Both the position numbers and the translations under genes were made by a program. 64,000 nucleotides of DNA, from positions 111,652 to 175,651 of the forward strand of contig CAVVIO010000019.1 in assembly GCA_963748095.1 (NCBI GenBank), given 5' to 3'. Of this stretch, positions 24,735 to 33,349 are shown piece after piece. The notes under the pieces were generated by a model. It made no database searches and was not told the DNA's origin. It saw only the letters and a list, made by a program, of their open reading frames with translations. Every line of letters starts with the position of its first letter. Position 1 is the first letter of the stretch. This stretch comes from CAVVIO01 sp963748095. GTDB taxonomy: Bacteria; Bacteroidota; Bacteroidia; Bacteroidales; UBA10428.

Positions 24735-26570
24735 CTATCGATTCGCCAGTACCAGTTCTTCCGAAAAACTCATTGAATTTGCCTTCCGGTTGCCATACTC
24801 CTTATTTTTATTGATCGCTTCAACCAATAACTCAGCAATATCGAGCACAGGAGTTGAAGTTCCGTTACTAAATGTTTTTTTACATAAAGGGCAGGCTGTA
24901 ATAATATTATCGGGATTACCGGCTGTTAACGTTTTTAATGCATCATTACGTATGGAATTTCGCTGATTGTTATTAATGACCAGATTCGCCAGGCTCCCTC
25001 CACAACAGAGTGATTTTTCCTTTTCTTTTTCCAGTTTTTTCAATACCGCCACATTTCGTATAACATTTCTGGGTACCTGAAAAATTCCGTTTCCCCTGCC
25101 AAGTTCACACGGATCATGATAAACAACTTGCCTGTCTGATTTCTGCAACCGCAGTTTCCCGGTATATAAAAGCATCCACAGGTATTCAGTGTGATGCATA
25201 ACTTTAATGTTCAGGTTATAATCATTTTTGAATACATTGTAACAAATCGGACAAGAAGTAACAAGTGTGCCTGCCCCCGAACGACGAATAATGTCTTTAT
25301 TCAGTTCCATCAGTTTACGGGCTGTATCTGTCCTACCGGCCAGTATTTGGGGTCGTCCGCAACAAATGCTTCCGTCTTTATCCATAAACCAGTAGTTTTC
25401 TCCCGCTTCTTCAAATAATCTGATCATCGATTTTTTTATAGACGGCGTAAGATGTGTCATACATCCTGCAAAATAAATTACATCAGCTTTGTAAACTTTT
25501 CCCGGATTTATTTTTTCAAAATCGGACCGGTCATTGGTAATCCGGCTACGTTCGGCAAGACGGATGGCATTTATATCAATTCCTACCGGACAATTTACTG
25601 TACAACGCCCGCACATCAGACAGTCCTGAATTTTACCAAGATCATTCTCATGATTACGCACCGATTGAATAAAAGAAACAGCCTGACCGTGATAAATGTT
25701 GGCGGCAGATAATAACTGGCAACTATCTAGACATATACCGCAACGTGAACAGGAGTGTACCTCGATATCTGAAAATGAGGTGTAATTCCTTCCTGTCCGG
25801 ATGCCATAATTCCTTAAAAATATAAGAACTACTTCAGAAGGAATATGCATGTAACGGGAAAATGGCAAAGCAACAAAAAACAATGCAAGTGAAATAGAAT
25901 ATCCCCACCAGGCAATATAGGCCGGAACCTCCAGTGAAGTAAATCCGCTTAACATATTACCCAGAGTTCCGGTAAGAAAACTTCCATTGTGATATATGCC
26001 GGCTGTTAAACTTTCAGCAAATAACCGTAACGGAAAGATCAGCCATAAGGACATTAATGCCAGTTTATCAAAGACTTTAAGTCGTGTAGTCTTTTTCATT
26101 CCGAACATTTTCGAATACCCCCGTTTTATAAAAGCAAGCATTACTCCCATGAGCACAAAAAGCAGAAAAAAATCCATGAGGAAAGCGAAAACAGACTGAA
26201 ACGGAACACCCGTAGTTTCCGGAATAAAAAACTTGAAGAATATAGGAAGATAAGGAGGACTTATTAAAACATTCGAATGAAACCGGCATTCAATATTACC
26301 GGATATAATCAGCAAAAACCAGCCAAATGCAAGGCTCATGTGCATAAATCCCAACAGCAGGTTTGTCTTGAATACTTTACGGTGTAACAGACTTTCCATG
26401 AAAACTTCCCTGACAGACACCAGGGATTTAACAGTAAACATTCCCCTTCTGAGTTTTATTTTATCAGCTTTCGGAAGCCGGTTTATCCAGCCTGTCAATT
26501 TATAAAAGAAGATACTCAGTAGTATAAACAATCCAAGGGTAAATGGCACAACGAACGGATCAAATTTCAT
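24735..26570 (-). CDS. Membrane-anchored Fe-S oxidoreductase with two CCG domains (HdrDE/DsrMK-like fusion)
   Basis: This 611-residue protein begins with about five membrane helices (residues 1-250, NarI/HdrE-like). Two 4Fe-4S motifs follow: CSRCGICLDSC near 283 and CLMCGRCTVNCP near 325. Two CCG domains complete it: FAGCMTHLT...SICCGRPQ...TSCPICYNVF and YHDPCELGRG...SLCCGGSL...TACPLCKKTF. CCG domains hold noncubane 4Fe-4S clusters in HdrB/HdrD. The N-terminus could bind haem or menaquinone. It overlaps the preceding HdrC-like gene by 11 bp and ends the operon. Likely role: electron exchange between the HdrABC module and the quinone pool. Direction and disulfide or thiol partner are unknown. 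Confidence 0.85.
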   Translation of the reverse strand: MKFDPFVVPFTLGLFILLSIFFYKLTGWINRLPKADKIKLRRGMFTVKSLVSVREVFMESLLHRKVFKTNLLLGFMHMSLAFGWFLLIISGNIECRFHSNVLISPPYLPIFFKFFIPETTGVPFQSVFAFLMDFFLLFVLMGVMLAFIKRGYSKMFGMKKTTRLKVFDKLALMSLWLIFPLRLFAESLTAGIYHNGSFLTGTLGNMLSGFTSLEVPAYIAWWGYSISLALFFVALPFSRYMHIPSEVVLIFLRNYGIRTGRNYTSFSDIEVHSCSRCGICLDSCQLLSAANIYHGQAVSFIQSVRNHENDLGKIQDCLMCGRCTVNCPVGIDINAIRLAERSRITNDRSDFEKINPGKVYKADVIYFAGCMTHLTPSIKKSMIRLFEEAGENYWFMDKDGSICCGRPQILAGRTDTARKLMELNKDIIRRSGAGTLVTSCPICYNVFKNDYNLNIKVMHHTEYLWMLLYTGKLRLQKSDRQVVYHDPCELGRGNGIFQVPRNVIRNVAVLKKLEKEKEKSLCCGGSLANLVINNNQRNSIRNDALKTLTAGNPDNIITACPLCKKTFSNGTSTPVLDIAELLVEAINKNKEYGNRKANSMSFSEELVLANR

Positions 26571-26904
26571 GATACAAGGGTTTAGCAGTAATTGTTTTTA
26601 TCAAATCGATTATATGACGGGTGTTGACACCACGCGGACATACCAGTTGGCATTTACCACACAGCATGCATTGTTTTATTTCTGCGGGTACTGTTATATC
26701 AACCCCCCGCCGGATCAGCAATGTTAGTTTCCTGAAATTAAATCCTGTGAAATTACCACTACTGCAGGTTGCCGTGCAGGCTCCACATGAAATACATAAC
26801 CAGAAAGTCGGCTCATTAGTTTCCAGGTAAACTGCCATCGACCGGTTATTTTTATCCATGTCAATCTGCCTGCCTGTTTGTATATTAAATCCCCAGCCGT
26901 TCAT
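26560..26904 (-). CDS. HdrC-like two-[4Fe-4S] ferredoxin subunit (small)
   Basis: This protein of about 114 residues has two CxxCxxCxxxC clusters: CISCGACTATCSSG near residue 37 and CMLCGKCQLVCPRG near 78. The segment between them, with FNFRKLTLLIRRG, resembles the archaeal HdrC spacer. It is probably an electron wire between the flavoprotein HdrA-like subunit (20-bp gene overlap) and the membrane CCG protein (11-bp overlap). I chose ATG 26904 over the TTG two codons upstream. It is one of two HdrC-like subunits in the operon; the other is at 29085. Confidence 0.86.
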   Translation of the reverse strand: MNGWGFNIQTGRQIDMDKNNRSMAVYLETNEPTFWLCISCGACTATCSSGNFTGFNFRKLTLLIRRGVDITVPAEIKQCMLCGKCQLVCPRGVNTRHIIDLIKTITAKPLYHEI

Positions 26905-27963
26905 GTACAATTGTATTTAAATATTTTTTTTCAGAAAACTGTTCTTTCAGATATCTGTCAATTTCACAGGCAGCAGCCCTGGCATCTGCCAGCGTCTCCC
27001 GTATACATTTCGGCCCGGTACAGGTTCCTGCAACAAATACTCCCTGAATGTTAGTGCGGTTGGCTTCCAGATGTTCATCTGCCGGATTAAAAAATCCGTC
27101 TTCATTAATCTCAACCCCCAGCATTCGCACTGATAAGTTTCTGTACCTGTAGCGGGTTCCATGCCTGCCAGTAATACAAGCATATCTACAGTTATTCCCA
27201 GAGGCCTGCCTATCAATGTGTCTTCCACTTTAATGCGGAGTGCCCCGCCCTGAGTTTCTGCTGCTTCGGATAACCGCCCCCTGATAAATTGTATTCCCCA
27301 CTTTTCCTGTGCTTCACGGTACAAATCTTCGTAATGATTTCCATGCAGGCGAAGATCCATGTAAAAATTAAAGACTTCCGTTTCGGGAAGTTCTTTCCTG
27401 AGTTCTATTGCCTGTTTTACTCCTGTAATACAACACACAGCAGAACAATAACAATTTCCCATTTTCTCATCACGTGAACCCACACAATGAACTATGCCAA
27501 TCTTTGCCGGGACCCTTCCTTTATCTGTTCTTATGCTTTCACCTGATTTAAAGCGTTTTTCAAGTTCTGCCGATGTAATTACATTATCGTAAATGCCATA
27601 TCCGTACTCCTCTTTTCTCCGGGCATCAAATAACGAAAAACCGGTGGTGATTAATATTGTATCTGCATAAATGGCAAGGCCATCCTGCAATTTCACTTCA
27701 AATCCTTTTGTTAACCGGTTAATCCCGGAAATGATTGTTCCTTTTTTAATTATAATATTCGGATCTAATTTCTTTTCCAAAGAATAATACACTTCATCTG
27801 CCGGCCGCCTTGTAGGAAATAAGTGGGCCCATTGCCTGACATGTCCCCCCGATTCCTTTTCCTTCTCAATTATTACCACATCGTATCCGGTAGCAGATAA
27901 AACTGAAGCAGCCTCCATTCCGGCCACTCCGGCTCCAATAATGATCACATTTTTATTAATCAT
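26885..27963 (-). pseudogene. HdrA-like FAD/4Fe-4S flavoprotein, frame-disrupted near its 3' end
   Basis: The frame from about 27963 has the FAD-binding VIIIGAGVAGMEAASVLS and the HdrA signature GGHVRQWAHLFPT. The cluster motif HCVGSRDEKMGNCYCSAVCC follows near residues 175-195. At MEPATGTET (about 27140) it runs into nonsense. A one-base shift restores LSVRMLGVEINEDGFFNP and the FAD-domain end GVFVAGTCTGPKCI, stopping at 26885. The restored protein, about 360 residues, is a short HdrA without ferredoxin inserts. It overlaps hdrB by the translational-coupling region around 27963-27981 and hdrC by 20 bp. In an otherwise intact operon a consensus or sequencing indel is a serious possibility. 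Confidence 0.85.
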
Positions 27964-27977
27964 AATTTGCATAAATT

Positions 27978-29048
27978 TCAAATAGTAGAAGTAGTGACAA
28001 GATTTTGTGGTGAACCGATGAGTTTGCCATTGATATCTGTGTATTTTTTATCGGGATCGTAAGGTATTCCCATTTTATCGAGTAATGGTTCAGAATCGAT
28101 CTGGTGCATTTGCAATCCCAGGTCCCAGGGATTATAACCCAGCACCAGACCGGCCAACTCTTCATAAGTCAGAACCGGTATTCCCTTTCCATGCGAGCCG
28201 TAAGTTTTCCCCTCCATTTCGGCAATAGTGTACTGCCATTTGTCCATAAACATGGTACAACCCGGACAATTTGCCACGATAAGATCGGGTTCATACGGTT
28301 GCATCGACTCAAATTTCTTCTTTGAATTAGATACAGAATAGCCTCTGTTAGCCATTACCAGGTATTGACGAAACCCAAAACCACAACAATGCCTGCGTTC
28401 GGGATAATCGATCACTTCCCCTCCCCACGATTCTATCATACCGGCAAGCACATAAGGAAATTCAGCCCCTCCCACTCCTTTTGAAGGAAACATCTTGGCG
28501 TAATGGCAACCAATGTGTTCTACTACCCGCAGCGGCCTGCCTGTATGACAATCGACCAGCCGGTATTTGGCGCGTAAGGCTATTTCATTTCTGAACTTAA
28601 AAATAATATCGCTGGAATGCGCCATGGTTTCCGGCACCAGAAATTCCCTTCCCGTGGCTTTTTTAAGATATTCATGTACCCTGGCTTCAATTTCAGGATA
28701 ATGTTTCCATGTTTCCAGTATCTCAGTATATATACCAAAAGAAGTGACACATGAGATAACTATATTACGATATCCTGCCTCCGACATCAAAGCAAAATGC
28801 CGGGCTACAACAGTCATTATTGTATCAAAAGGAATAACATCACTGTGATAACCAATACCTGTGCAGGTAGTATGACGCGGATCTTCAAAAATATCCCTGG
28901 ATAATTCTTCCCTGAGAATCTTCAAAAAAGTAGTTTCTGAACCGGGAAAAAAATTTTGCCGGATGCAGCTTCGTACATAAAAGTATTTATCATCAGGTAT
29001 TTCTTTCTGGTATTCTTTCCAGAGAAGTCTTTTTCCGTCAATCTTCAT
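27978..29048 (-). CDS. HdrB-like CCG-domain subunit
   Basis: This 356-residue soluble protein has two cysteine-rich CCG domains. The first has Cys in RSCIRQN, TTCTGIGYH and ISCVTSFG (about residues 29-125). The second has HIGCHYAKMFP, RHCCGFGF and ANCPGCTMF (about 195-290). HdrB carries the catalytic noncubane clusters that reduce a disulfide in methanogen heterodisulfide reductase. Bacterial homologues act on undefined thiol, disulfide or quinone-linked partners. It lies 36 bp after the first HdrC-like gene and meets hdrA directly. It is somewhat longer than classical HdrB (about 290 residues) because of an N-terminal and a C-terminal extension. Confidence 0.87.
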   Translation of the reverse strand: MKIDGKRLLWKEYQKEIPDDKYFYVRSCIRQNFFPGSETTFLKILREELSRDIFEDPRHTTCTGIGYHSDVIPFDTIMTVVARHFALMSEAGYRNIVISCVTSFGIYTEILETWKHYPEIEARVHEYLKKATGREFLVPETMAHSSDIIFKFRNEIALRAKYRLVDCHTGRPLRVVEHIGCHYAKMFPSKGVGGAEFPYVLAGMIESWGGEVIDYPERRHCCGFGFRQYLVMANRGYSVSNSKKKFESMQPYEPDLIVANCPGCTMFMDKWQYTIAEMEGKTYGSHGKGIPVLTYEELAGLVLGYNPWDLGLQMHQIDSEPLLDKMGIPYDPDKKYTDINGKLIGSPQNLVTTSTI

Positions 29049-29084
29049 ATTTATTTAATTTAATACTAATCATAAAAGACTATT

Positions 29085-29798
29085 TTAATCGGATCGTGAA
29101 TGATGAGAGTTGTTTTGTGTATAGGTATGCATAAAATATTCATTGTCTGTACCTTCTCCAAATTCAAGGTCCATTTGTTTGGCTTTGTTCTTTGAATAAA
29201 TTTCTATTTTATTGTATAGCTTATGTCCCCCTGTGATTTCAAAAATCTGGTCGATTTCTTTCAGGGTTTCTTCATGGATCTTACGCAAAACGCCGGATCC
29301 GGTACCCTCGTAGTTACCTCCGAGACGGTTTATTATATCCCTGGTGTTTTTATATATCCATTCCCACACAGGTCCCTGTTCGGGATGAAGCCGGGGATTA
29401 ACTTCCCCGGGAACAATGCAATACCCGTATTTCAGAATATTTTCTCCGACTGTTCGTTTGATGGCAAATTGCTGGCGGCCCTTTTCCGATTCGGTAAAAT
29501 ACCCTTCTTCCTGAGATACTTTCCGTAATGCCATGATAATAAATCCGGGAACATTTCCCCGTGGGCAACGGGTTTTGCAAGACATGCACTGTCCACAGTA
29601 CCAGATTGTGTCGCTTTTCAGAAGTTCACGCAATTGTTCCTCGTCGCCCGATTGCACCATGTTGACTATCAAACGCGGATCGTAATTATAAAATTCGGCT
29701 GCCGGACAAATAGCAGTACATACTCCGCAATTCATGCAGGCTTTCAACCCTTCCTCAAACCGTATATCTTCCCTAAGCAGGTCGAATAAGTTACCCAT
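29085..29798 (-). CDS. HdrC-like 4Fe-4S subunit, first gene of the Hdr-like operon
   Basis: This 237-residue protein has two CxxCxxCxxxC cluster motifs, CMNCGVCTAICPAAEF near residue 21 and CGQCMSCKTRCPRGN near 68. A helical C-terminal extension of about 130 residues is absent from minimal HdrC proteins; Bacteroidota and delta-proteobacterial relatives also carry such tails. It is expected to pass electrons between the flavin subunit and the HdrB CCG clusters. A full promoter lies about 140 bp upstream, so this gene leads the five-gene unit running down to 24735. Confidence 0.86.
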   Translation of the reverse strand: MGNLFDLLREDIRFEEGLKACMNCGVCTAICPAAEFYNYDPRLIVNMVQSGDEEQLRELLKSDTIWYCGQCMSCKTRCPRGNVPGFIIMALRKVSQEEGYFTESEKGRQQFAIKRTVGENILKYGYCIVPGEVNPRLHPEQGPVWEWIYKNTRDIINRLGGNYEGTGSGVLRKIHEETLKEIDQIFEITGGHKLYNKIEIYSKNKAKQMDLEFGEGTDNEYFMHTYTQNNSHHSRSD

Positions 29799-29934
29799 AA
29801 GTCAGTTCATTTTAAAAAAGCATTTACTGTTTAAGCAAGTACCGGAATAACATACTACCGAAGTATCTGAAAAAACGGCCAAGAGTAAAATTATACCCTG
29901 TTTATTTCCGGTTTATTGAATATGAAATGTCAAT

Positions 29935-29964
29935 CAAATTTACAATTATCCGTTTTCAGGTCAA
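29935..29964 (-). promoter_or_regulatory. Promoter of the Hdr-like operon (TTG-N19-TAAATTTG)
   Basis: On the minus strand TTG (29964-29962) is separated by 19 bp from TAAATTTG (29942-29935), a close fit to the Bacteroidota -33/-7 promoter. Initiation near 29930 leaves a leader of about 130 nt. The remainder of the 361-bp gap (29799-30159) shows no ORF or hairpin. Confidence 0.6.
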
Positions 29965-30159
29965 TTGGCAGAAAAACTTAAATATTGGCGGTAAAAGTAC
30001 TATGGGTTTAAAAACGTATTGCTGATAAGTATTTATACTTACTGAAGACGATATTGCTCTATTTCATCCGGTCTTTAAGGAAGATGTTTCCAAACTTAAG
30101 TAATTGTTTTTCTACATTTCAAAAAGCAGATCCGAGGAATCTTCAAAACATTAAAAAAA

Positions 30160-30798
30160 TTAAAGTTTAACAATATTGTGTTTTATGGCGTACATTACAA
30201 GGCTGGCAGTATTTGTAGTATTGGTTTTCTCCAGCAGGTTGGCCCTGTGTTTATCTACCGTACGTTTACTGATACACAACTTCCCGGCAATTCCCTGGTT
30301 GGAAAGTCCAAGGCAAATTTGTTCCAGTACTTCCATCTCACGCGCAGAAAGAAGATTGTGTTTATCTTCTACCAGCGATCGGGGCCGGATATTTTTGATA
30401 ACCTGAAGCATTATCTCTTCCGAGAAATAATTACTCCCGTTCAGAACATTATCTATGGCCGCTTTAACTTCATTGATATCAGAATCTTTTAGCAAAAACC
30501 CCCAGGCACCTGCATCGATCATTTTATAATAATATTCCTCATCGCCAAACATGGTAAGTGCAATTATCCTTAAATCAGGATATATTTCCACCGCTTTCTG
30601 TGTAGCTTCAATTCCGTTCATCAGCGGCATATCGATATCCATTAATACCAGATCGGGTTTTTGGACTTTTATCATTTCTATGAATTCAACGCCATTCGGT
30701 GCTTCTTCAATTTCAAATACTGCATTATAGCAACGTTTAAGCAATATTTTTAGTCCGTCACGAAATAATTTATGGTCGTCTACAATAATCAATTTCAT
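30160..30798 (-). CDS. NarL/FixJ-family response regulator
   Basis: This 212-residue regulator has an N-terminal receiver (LIIVDDHKLFRDG near residues 3-15, phosphoacceptor Asp in LVLMDIDMPLMNG near 57, Lys in FLLKDSDI near 107). The C-terminal LuxR-type helix-turn-helix (about 145-210) reads LLSAREMEVLEQICLGLSNQ and ISKRTVDKHRANLLEK. It follows the sensor kinase by 12 bp in the same direction, so the two form a pair. The Hdr-like operon lies 361 bp downstream on the same strand and is a possible target, but this is only positional inference. Confidence 0.93.
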   Translation of the reverse strand: MKLIIVDDHKLFRDGLKILLKRCYNAVFEIEEAPNGVEFIEMIKVQKPDLVLMDIDMPLMNGIEATQKAVEIYPDLRIIALTMFGDEEYYYKMIDAGAWGFLLKDSDINEVKAAIDNVLNGSNYFSEEIMLQVIKNIRPRSLVEDKHNLLSAREMEVLEQICLGLSNQGIAGKLCISKRTVDKHRANLLEKTNTTNTASLVMYAIKHNIVKL

Positions 30799-30810
30799 AT
30801 TTATCCTGTT

Positions 30811-31761
30811 TTAAGTTTTTAACGGACAAGTGATCAGTACATTGAAACCACTGTTTTTTTTACTTTTAAATATAATATTACCGTTTACGGATTTTATCCT
30901 TGATAACATATTTGAAAATCCCATTCCTGATGAATAGCCAATTTCACGTTCAGACTCAAGTCCTTTACCATCATCATAATATTCGGCAGTCAATAATCCG
31001 GATTTTTGCCATACCTTAATTTTTATACAACCAGCCTGGGCATGTTTTACCGTATTGGTTATAAGTTCACAAATTACCCGGTAAAATACGATTTCTATAT
31101 TATTATTAAATCGGGTTGACTGAATTTTCGAATCAATCTCGATATCAATTATCCCGGTTCGTTTAATCTTATCAGCAAATGAATTGATGGCACTTGTCAG
31201 TCCGAAATTATCCAGTATATGTGGACTCAGATTATTCGATATTTCTTTAATACTGTCAAGTGACTCATTAATTACATGTTTCATATTAACAAGTATTTCC
31301 AGGTTTTCCTTGTCTTTTTCAGAAATTTCGAGAGCTGATATTGACATTTTAACATTCGACAACAAGGGACCCAACCCATCATGTAAATCTTTTGCAAATC
31401 TTTTCCGTTCACTTTCCTCCGTGCGAATTATAGCCCTTAGCACCTTTCGGTCGACAACTAGTTTAGTAGCTTCAGCCATTTTTATCATATTAAAAATCCT
31501 CCTTATATAAATAATACCTGCTGTAATAAGAATAGACGTTGCAACACCGATCCAACTGTTAATAATAGCAACTTCGTGGCTTACATCTTTATATATAAAC
31601 GGAAAATATTCGATTACACGTCGAGTTGCCATAAACAACAATGCCAAAGTCAAAAATATCCATGACTTATTATATTTGGTAACCCTGGTAAGGTTTATAG
31701 CCAGAATAGCAGCAAAAACCTGGATAAATATAGAAATAAGAATGGCAGTTTTAATAAACAT
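30811..31761 (-). CDS. Sensor histidine kinase (HisKA_3, NarX/DesK type)
   Basis: This 316-residue kinase has three hydrophobic segments in the first ~85 residues. A short coiled coil leads to the HisKA_3 dimerisation box TEESERKRFAKDLHDGLGP, with the phosphorylated His near 127. The ATPase domain has the N-box EIVFYRVICELITNTVKHA near 225 and the G-box DDGKGL...GYSSGMGFSNMLSRI near 265-285. There is no recognisable periplasmic sensor; the signal is probably sensed in or near the membrane. It is paired with the NarL-type regulator downstream (12-bp gap). Confidence 0.92.
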   Translation of the reverse strand: MFIKTAILISIFIQVFAAILAINLTRVTKYNKSWIFLTLALLFMATRRVIEYFPFIYKDVSHEVAIINSWIGVATSILITAGIIYIRRIFNMIKMAEATKLVVDRKVLRAIIRTEESERKRFAKDLHDGLGPLLSNVKMSISALEISEKDKENLEILVNMKHVINESLDSIKEISNNLSPHILDNFGLTSAINSFADKIKRTGIIDIEIDSKIQSTRFNNNIEIVFYRVICELITNTVKHAQAGCIKIKVWQKSGLLTAEYYDDGKGLESEREIGYSSGMGFSNMLSRIKSVNGNIIFKSKKNSGFNVLITCPLKT

Positions 31762-32022
31762 AGCAGTTATAATTGGTTAATCACAGAAAATTATAAGGAA
31801 AGATTATTAATCAAACTTTTATCCGGGATATAAAATTAAAAATTTAAAGCATATCCCATCCATAAGAAGAAAAGTTTTAACGAATTTATCTAAGTATATA
31901 AAATTTATCATAATCCATATTATAATGTGAATGGATAAACAGTTAAAAAATTAAAATAATAACCAATCCGATCATTTAATAAATCAATAACTGAAATATT
32001 ACTTACAATTTTTAATAAAATA

Positions 32023-32133
32023 GGGGGTAATTCTTATTTTTTATCTTTTTTATTACATATGACCCTATTATAAATGGGGGTTAAATATTAAATTAATACT
32101 TTTTTTTAATTTTTTGTTTCATTTTTTAGGGGG
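32023..32133 (+). promoter_or_regulatory. Three G5 boxes at exact 53-bp spacing upstream of the porin-PII-Amt operon
   Basis: GGGGGT occurs at 32023, 32076 and 32129, so consecutive starts are exactly 53 bp apart, about five helical turns. The flanks are similar (TAGGGGGTAA, ATGGGGGTTAA, TAGGGGGTATT) in an otherwise A/T-only region where G runs are rare. The last box sits where a -33 element would be for the -7 box at 32151. They look like sites for a DNA-binding regulator occupying one face of the helix. They lie in the 434-bp gap 31762-32195, which shows no ORF. Confidence 0.5.
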
Positions 32134-32150
32134 TATTAAAAAAATGTTTA

Positions 32151-32158
32151 TATATTTG
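32151..32158 (+). promoter_or_regulatory. -7 box TATATTTG for the porin-PII-Amt operon
   Basis: A perfect TAnnTTTG octamer lies 37 bp before the porin ATG, giving a leader of about 33 nt. The expected -33 TTG is missing and replaced by the third G5 box, which suggests an activator-dependent promoter. Confidence 0.52.
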
Positions 32159-32195
32159 TAACGTCAATTAATTAATAATTTAAAATTTTAAAAGC

Positions 32196-32876
32196 ATGAA
32201 AAATTTCAGACGACTCTTTTTCATCATGATTGCTGTTAGTATTTTTTCAGCAACTCTTCTAAAAGCCCAGGATGAGAAGCCTCAAAGTTCACCTTTCTCA
32301 GTTGGAGCAGATTTTTACAGTAACTATATCTGGCGTGGTACTAAATTCGGAACGGGCCCAGCTTTTCAACCTTCCGTTTCTTATGCCACAGGTGGTCTAA
32401 CCATAGGTGTTTGGGGTTCTTTTGACGCAGCAGGTTACACTGAAGCCGACGCTTATGTTTCCTACGATTTTGATTTCGGACTAAGTCTTGGTGTAACAGA
32501 TTATTATTATCCAGGATTAGATTATTTTAATTTAAGTGACTCCGCTGGATCACAAGCATTCGAAATTAACCTTGGGTATAGCATTAAAGGTCTCTCATTA
32601 AGTGGAAACTATATTTTAAATAAGGCAGGTGGCGCTGCTTCAGCAGGTGGAGATAAGTATTTCCAGGCCTCCTATGATTTCAAAAATTTCAACATCTTTT
32701 TAGGCGCCGGTGATGGATGGCATACATCGAATGGAGATTTCAAAGTTTGTAATGTAGGGATTGGAACAAGCAAGACCATCGACATTACCGACAAATTTTC
32801 AGTTCCTGTAACCGGACAGGTTATATTAAATCCAGATAAAAAACAATTATTTCTGGTTGTAGGCTTTACTCTTTAA
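32196..32876 (+). CDS. TorF-family putative porin (TIGR02001-like beta-barrel)
   Basis: This is a 226-residue secreted protein with a signal peptide ending near residue 24 (LLKAQDEK). The mature part matches the TorF/gcw_chp family with VGADFYSNYIWRGTKFG near the start, repeated amphipathic strands (SYDFDFGLSLGVTDYYYPG) and an aromatic C-terminal strand (FLVVGFTL). It is predicted to form a small outer-membrane barrel. Family members often sit beside PII and ammonium channel genes, exactly as here. A role in nitrogen-compound entry across the outer membrane is plausible, but transport has not been shown for this group as far as I know. Confidence 0.84.
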   Translation: MKNFRRLFFIMIAVSIFSATLLKAQDEKPQSSPFSVGADFYSNYIWRGTKFGTGPAFQPSVSYATGGLTIGVWGSFDAAGYTEADAYVSYDFDFGLSLGVTDYYYPGLDYFNLSDSAGSQAFEINLGYSIKGLSLSGNYILNKAGGAASAGGDKYFQASYDFKNFNIFLGAGDGWHTSNGDFKVCNVGIGTSKTIDITDKFSVPVTGQVILNPDKKQLFLVVGFTL

Positions 32877-32966
32877 CAGATAATTTCAGAAAAACTTATC
32901 AGAGGAAATGTTTCTGTACTACTTACATTTCCAGTATAAATATTAACGCAAATAAAAACTTCTATT

Positions 32967-33320
32967 ATGAAAAAAATTGAAGCTATAATTCGTAAAACAA
33001 GATTTCCCGAAGTGCAGGAAGCACTCAACGACGCCGGCATTGAATTCTTCACTTTCTGGGAAGTGCGTGGTGTTGGAAAAGCCAGGGAAGGCAGAATTTA
33101 CAGGGGGATCGTTTACGATACAGGAACTATCGAAAGGATGTTGCTTTCGATATATGTAAGGGAGAAATACCTGAAACCTGCTATCGATGCCATACTGAAT
33201 GCTGCCAAAACCGGTGAAATCGGGGATGGAAAAATATTTGTGTCCGACATTAATGACGCCTATCGGATACGTACCAGTGAAAAAGGCGATAAGTCGTTGT
33301 ACATAGAGGGCGAAGAGTAA
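32967..33320 (+). CDS. Nitrogen regulatory protein PII
   Basis: This 117-residue PII protein starts MKKIEAIIRKTRFPEVQEAL. It has the T-loop RGVGKAREGRIYRGIVYD, with Tyr at the position uridylylated in E. coli GlnB, and the B-loop TGEIGDGKIFV near 82-92. PII trimers sense ATP/ADP and 2-oxoglutarate and, as GlnK, block the ammonium channel. The T-loop after the Tyr (DTGTIERM) differs from the enteric sequence. It lies 90 bp after the porin and 29 bp before amt, so a GlnK-type role controlling that channel is the best reading. Confidence 0.94.
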   Translation: MKKIEAIIRKTRFPEVQEALNDAGIEFFTFWEVRGVGKAREGRIYRGIVYDTGTIERMLLSIYVREKYLKPAIDAILNAAKTGEIGDGKIFVSDINDAYRIRTSEKGDKSLYIEGEE

Positions 33321-33349
33321 CTATTTACTAATTAAAAAATTTTAAAATA

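Noticed and set aside
31990..32160. Sigma-54 promoter upstream of the PII-Amt operon
   Set aside because: No GG-N10-GC element of the TGGCAC...TTGCA type was found; the G5 boxes do not fit.
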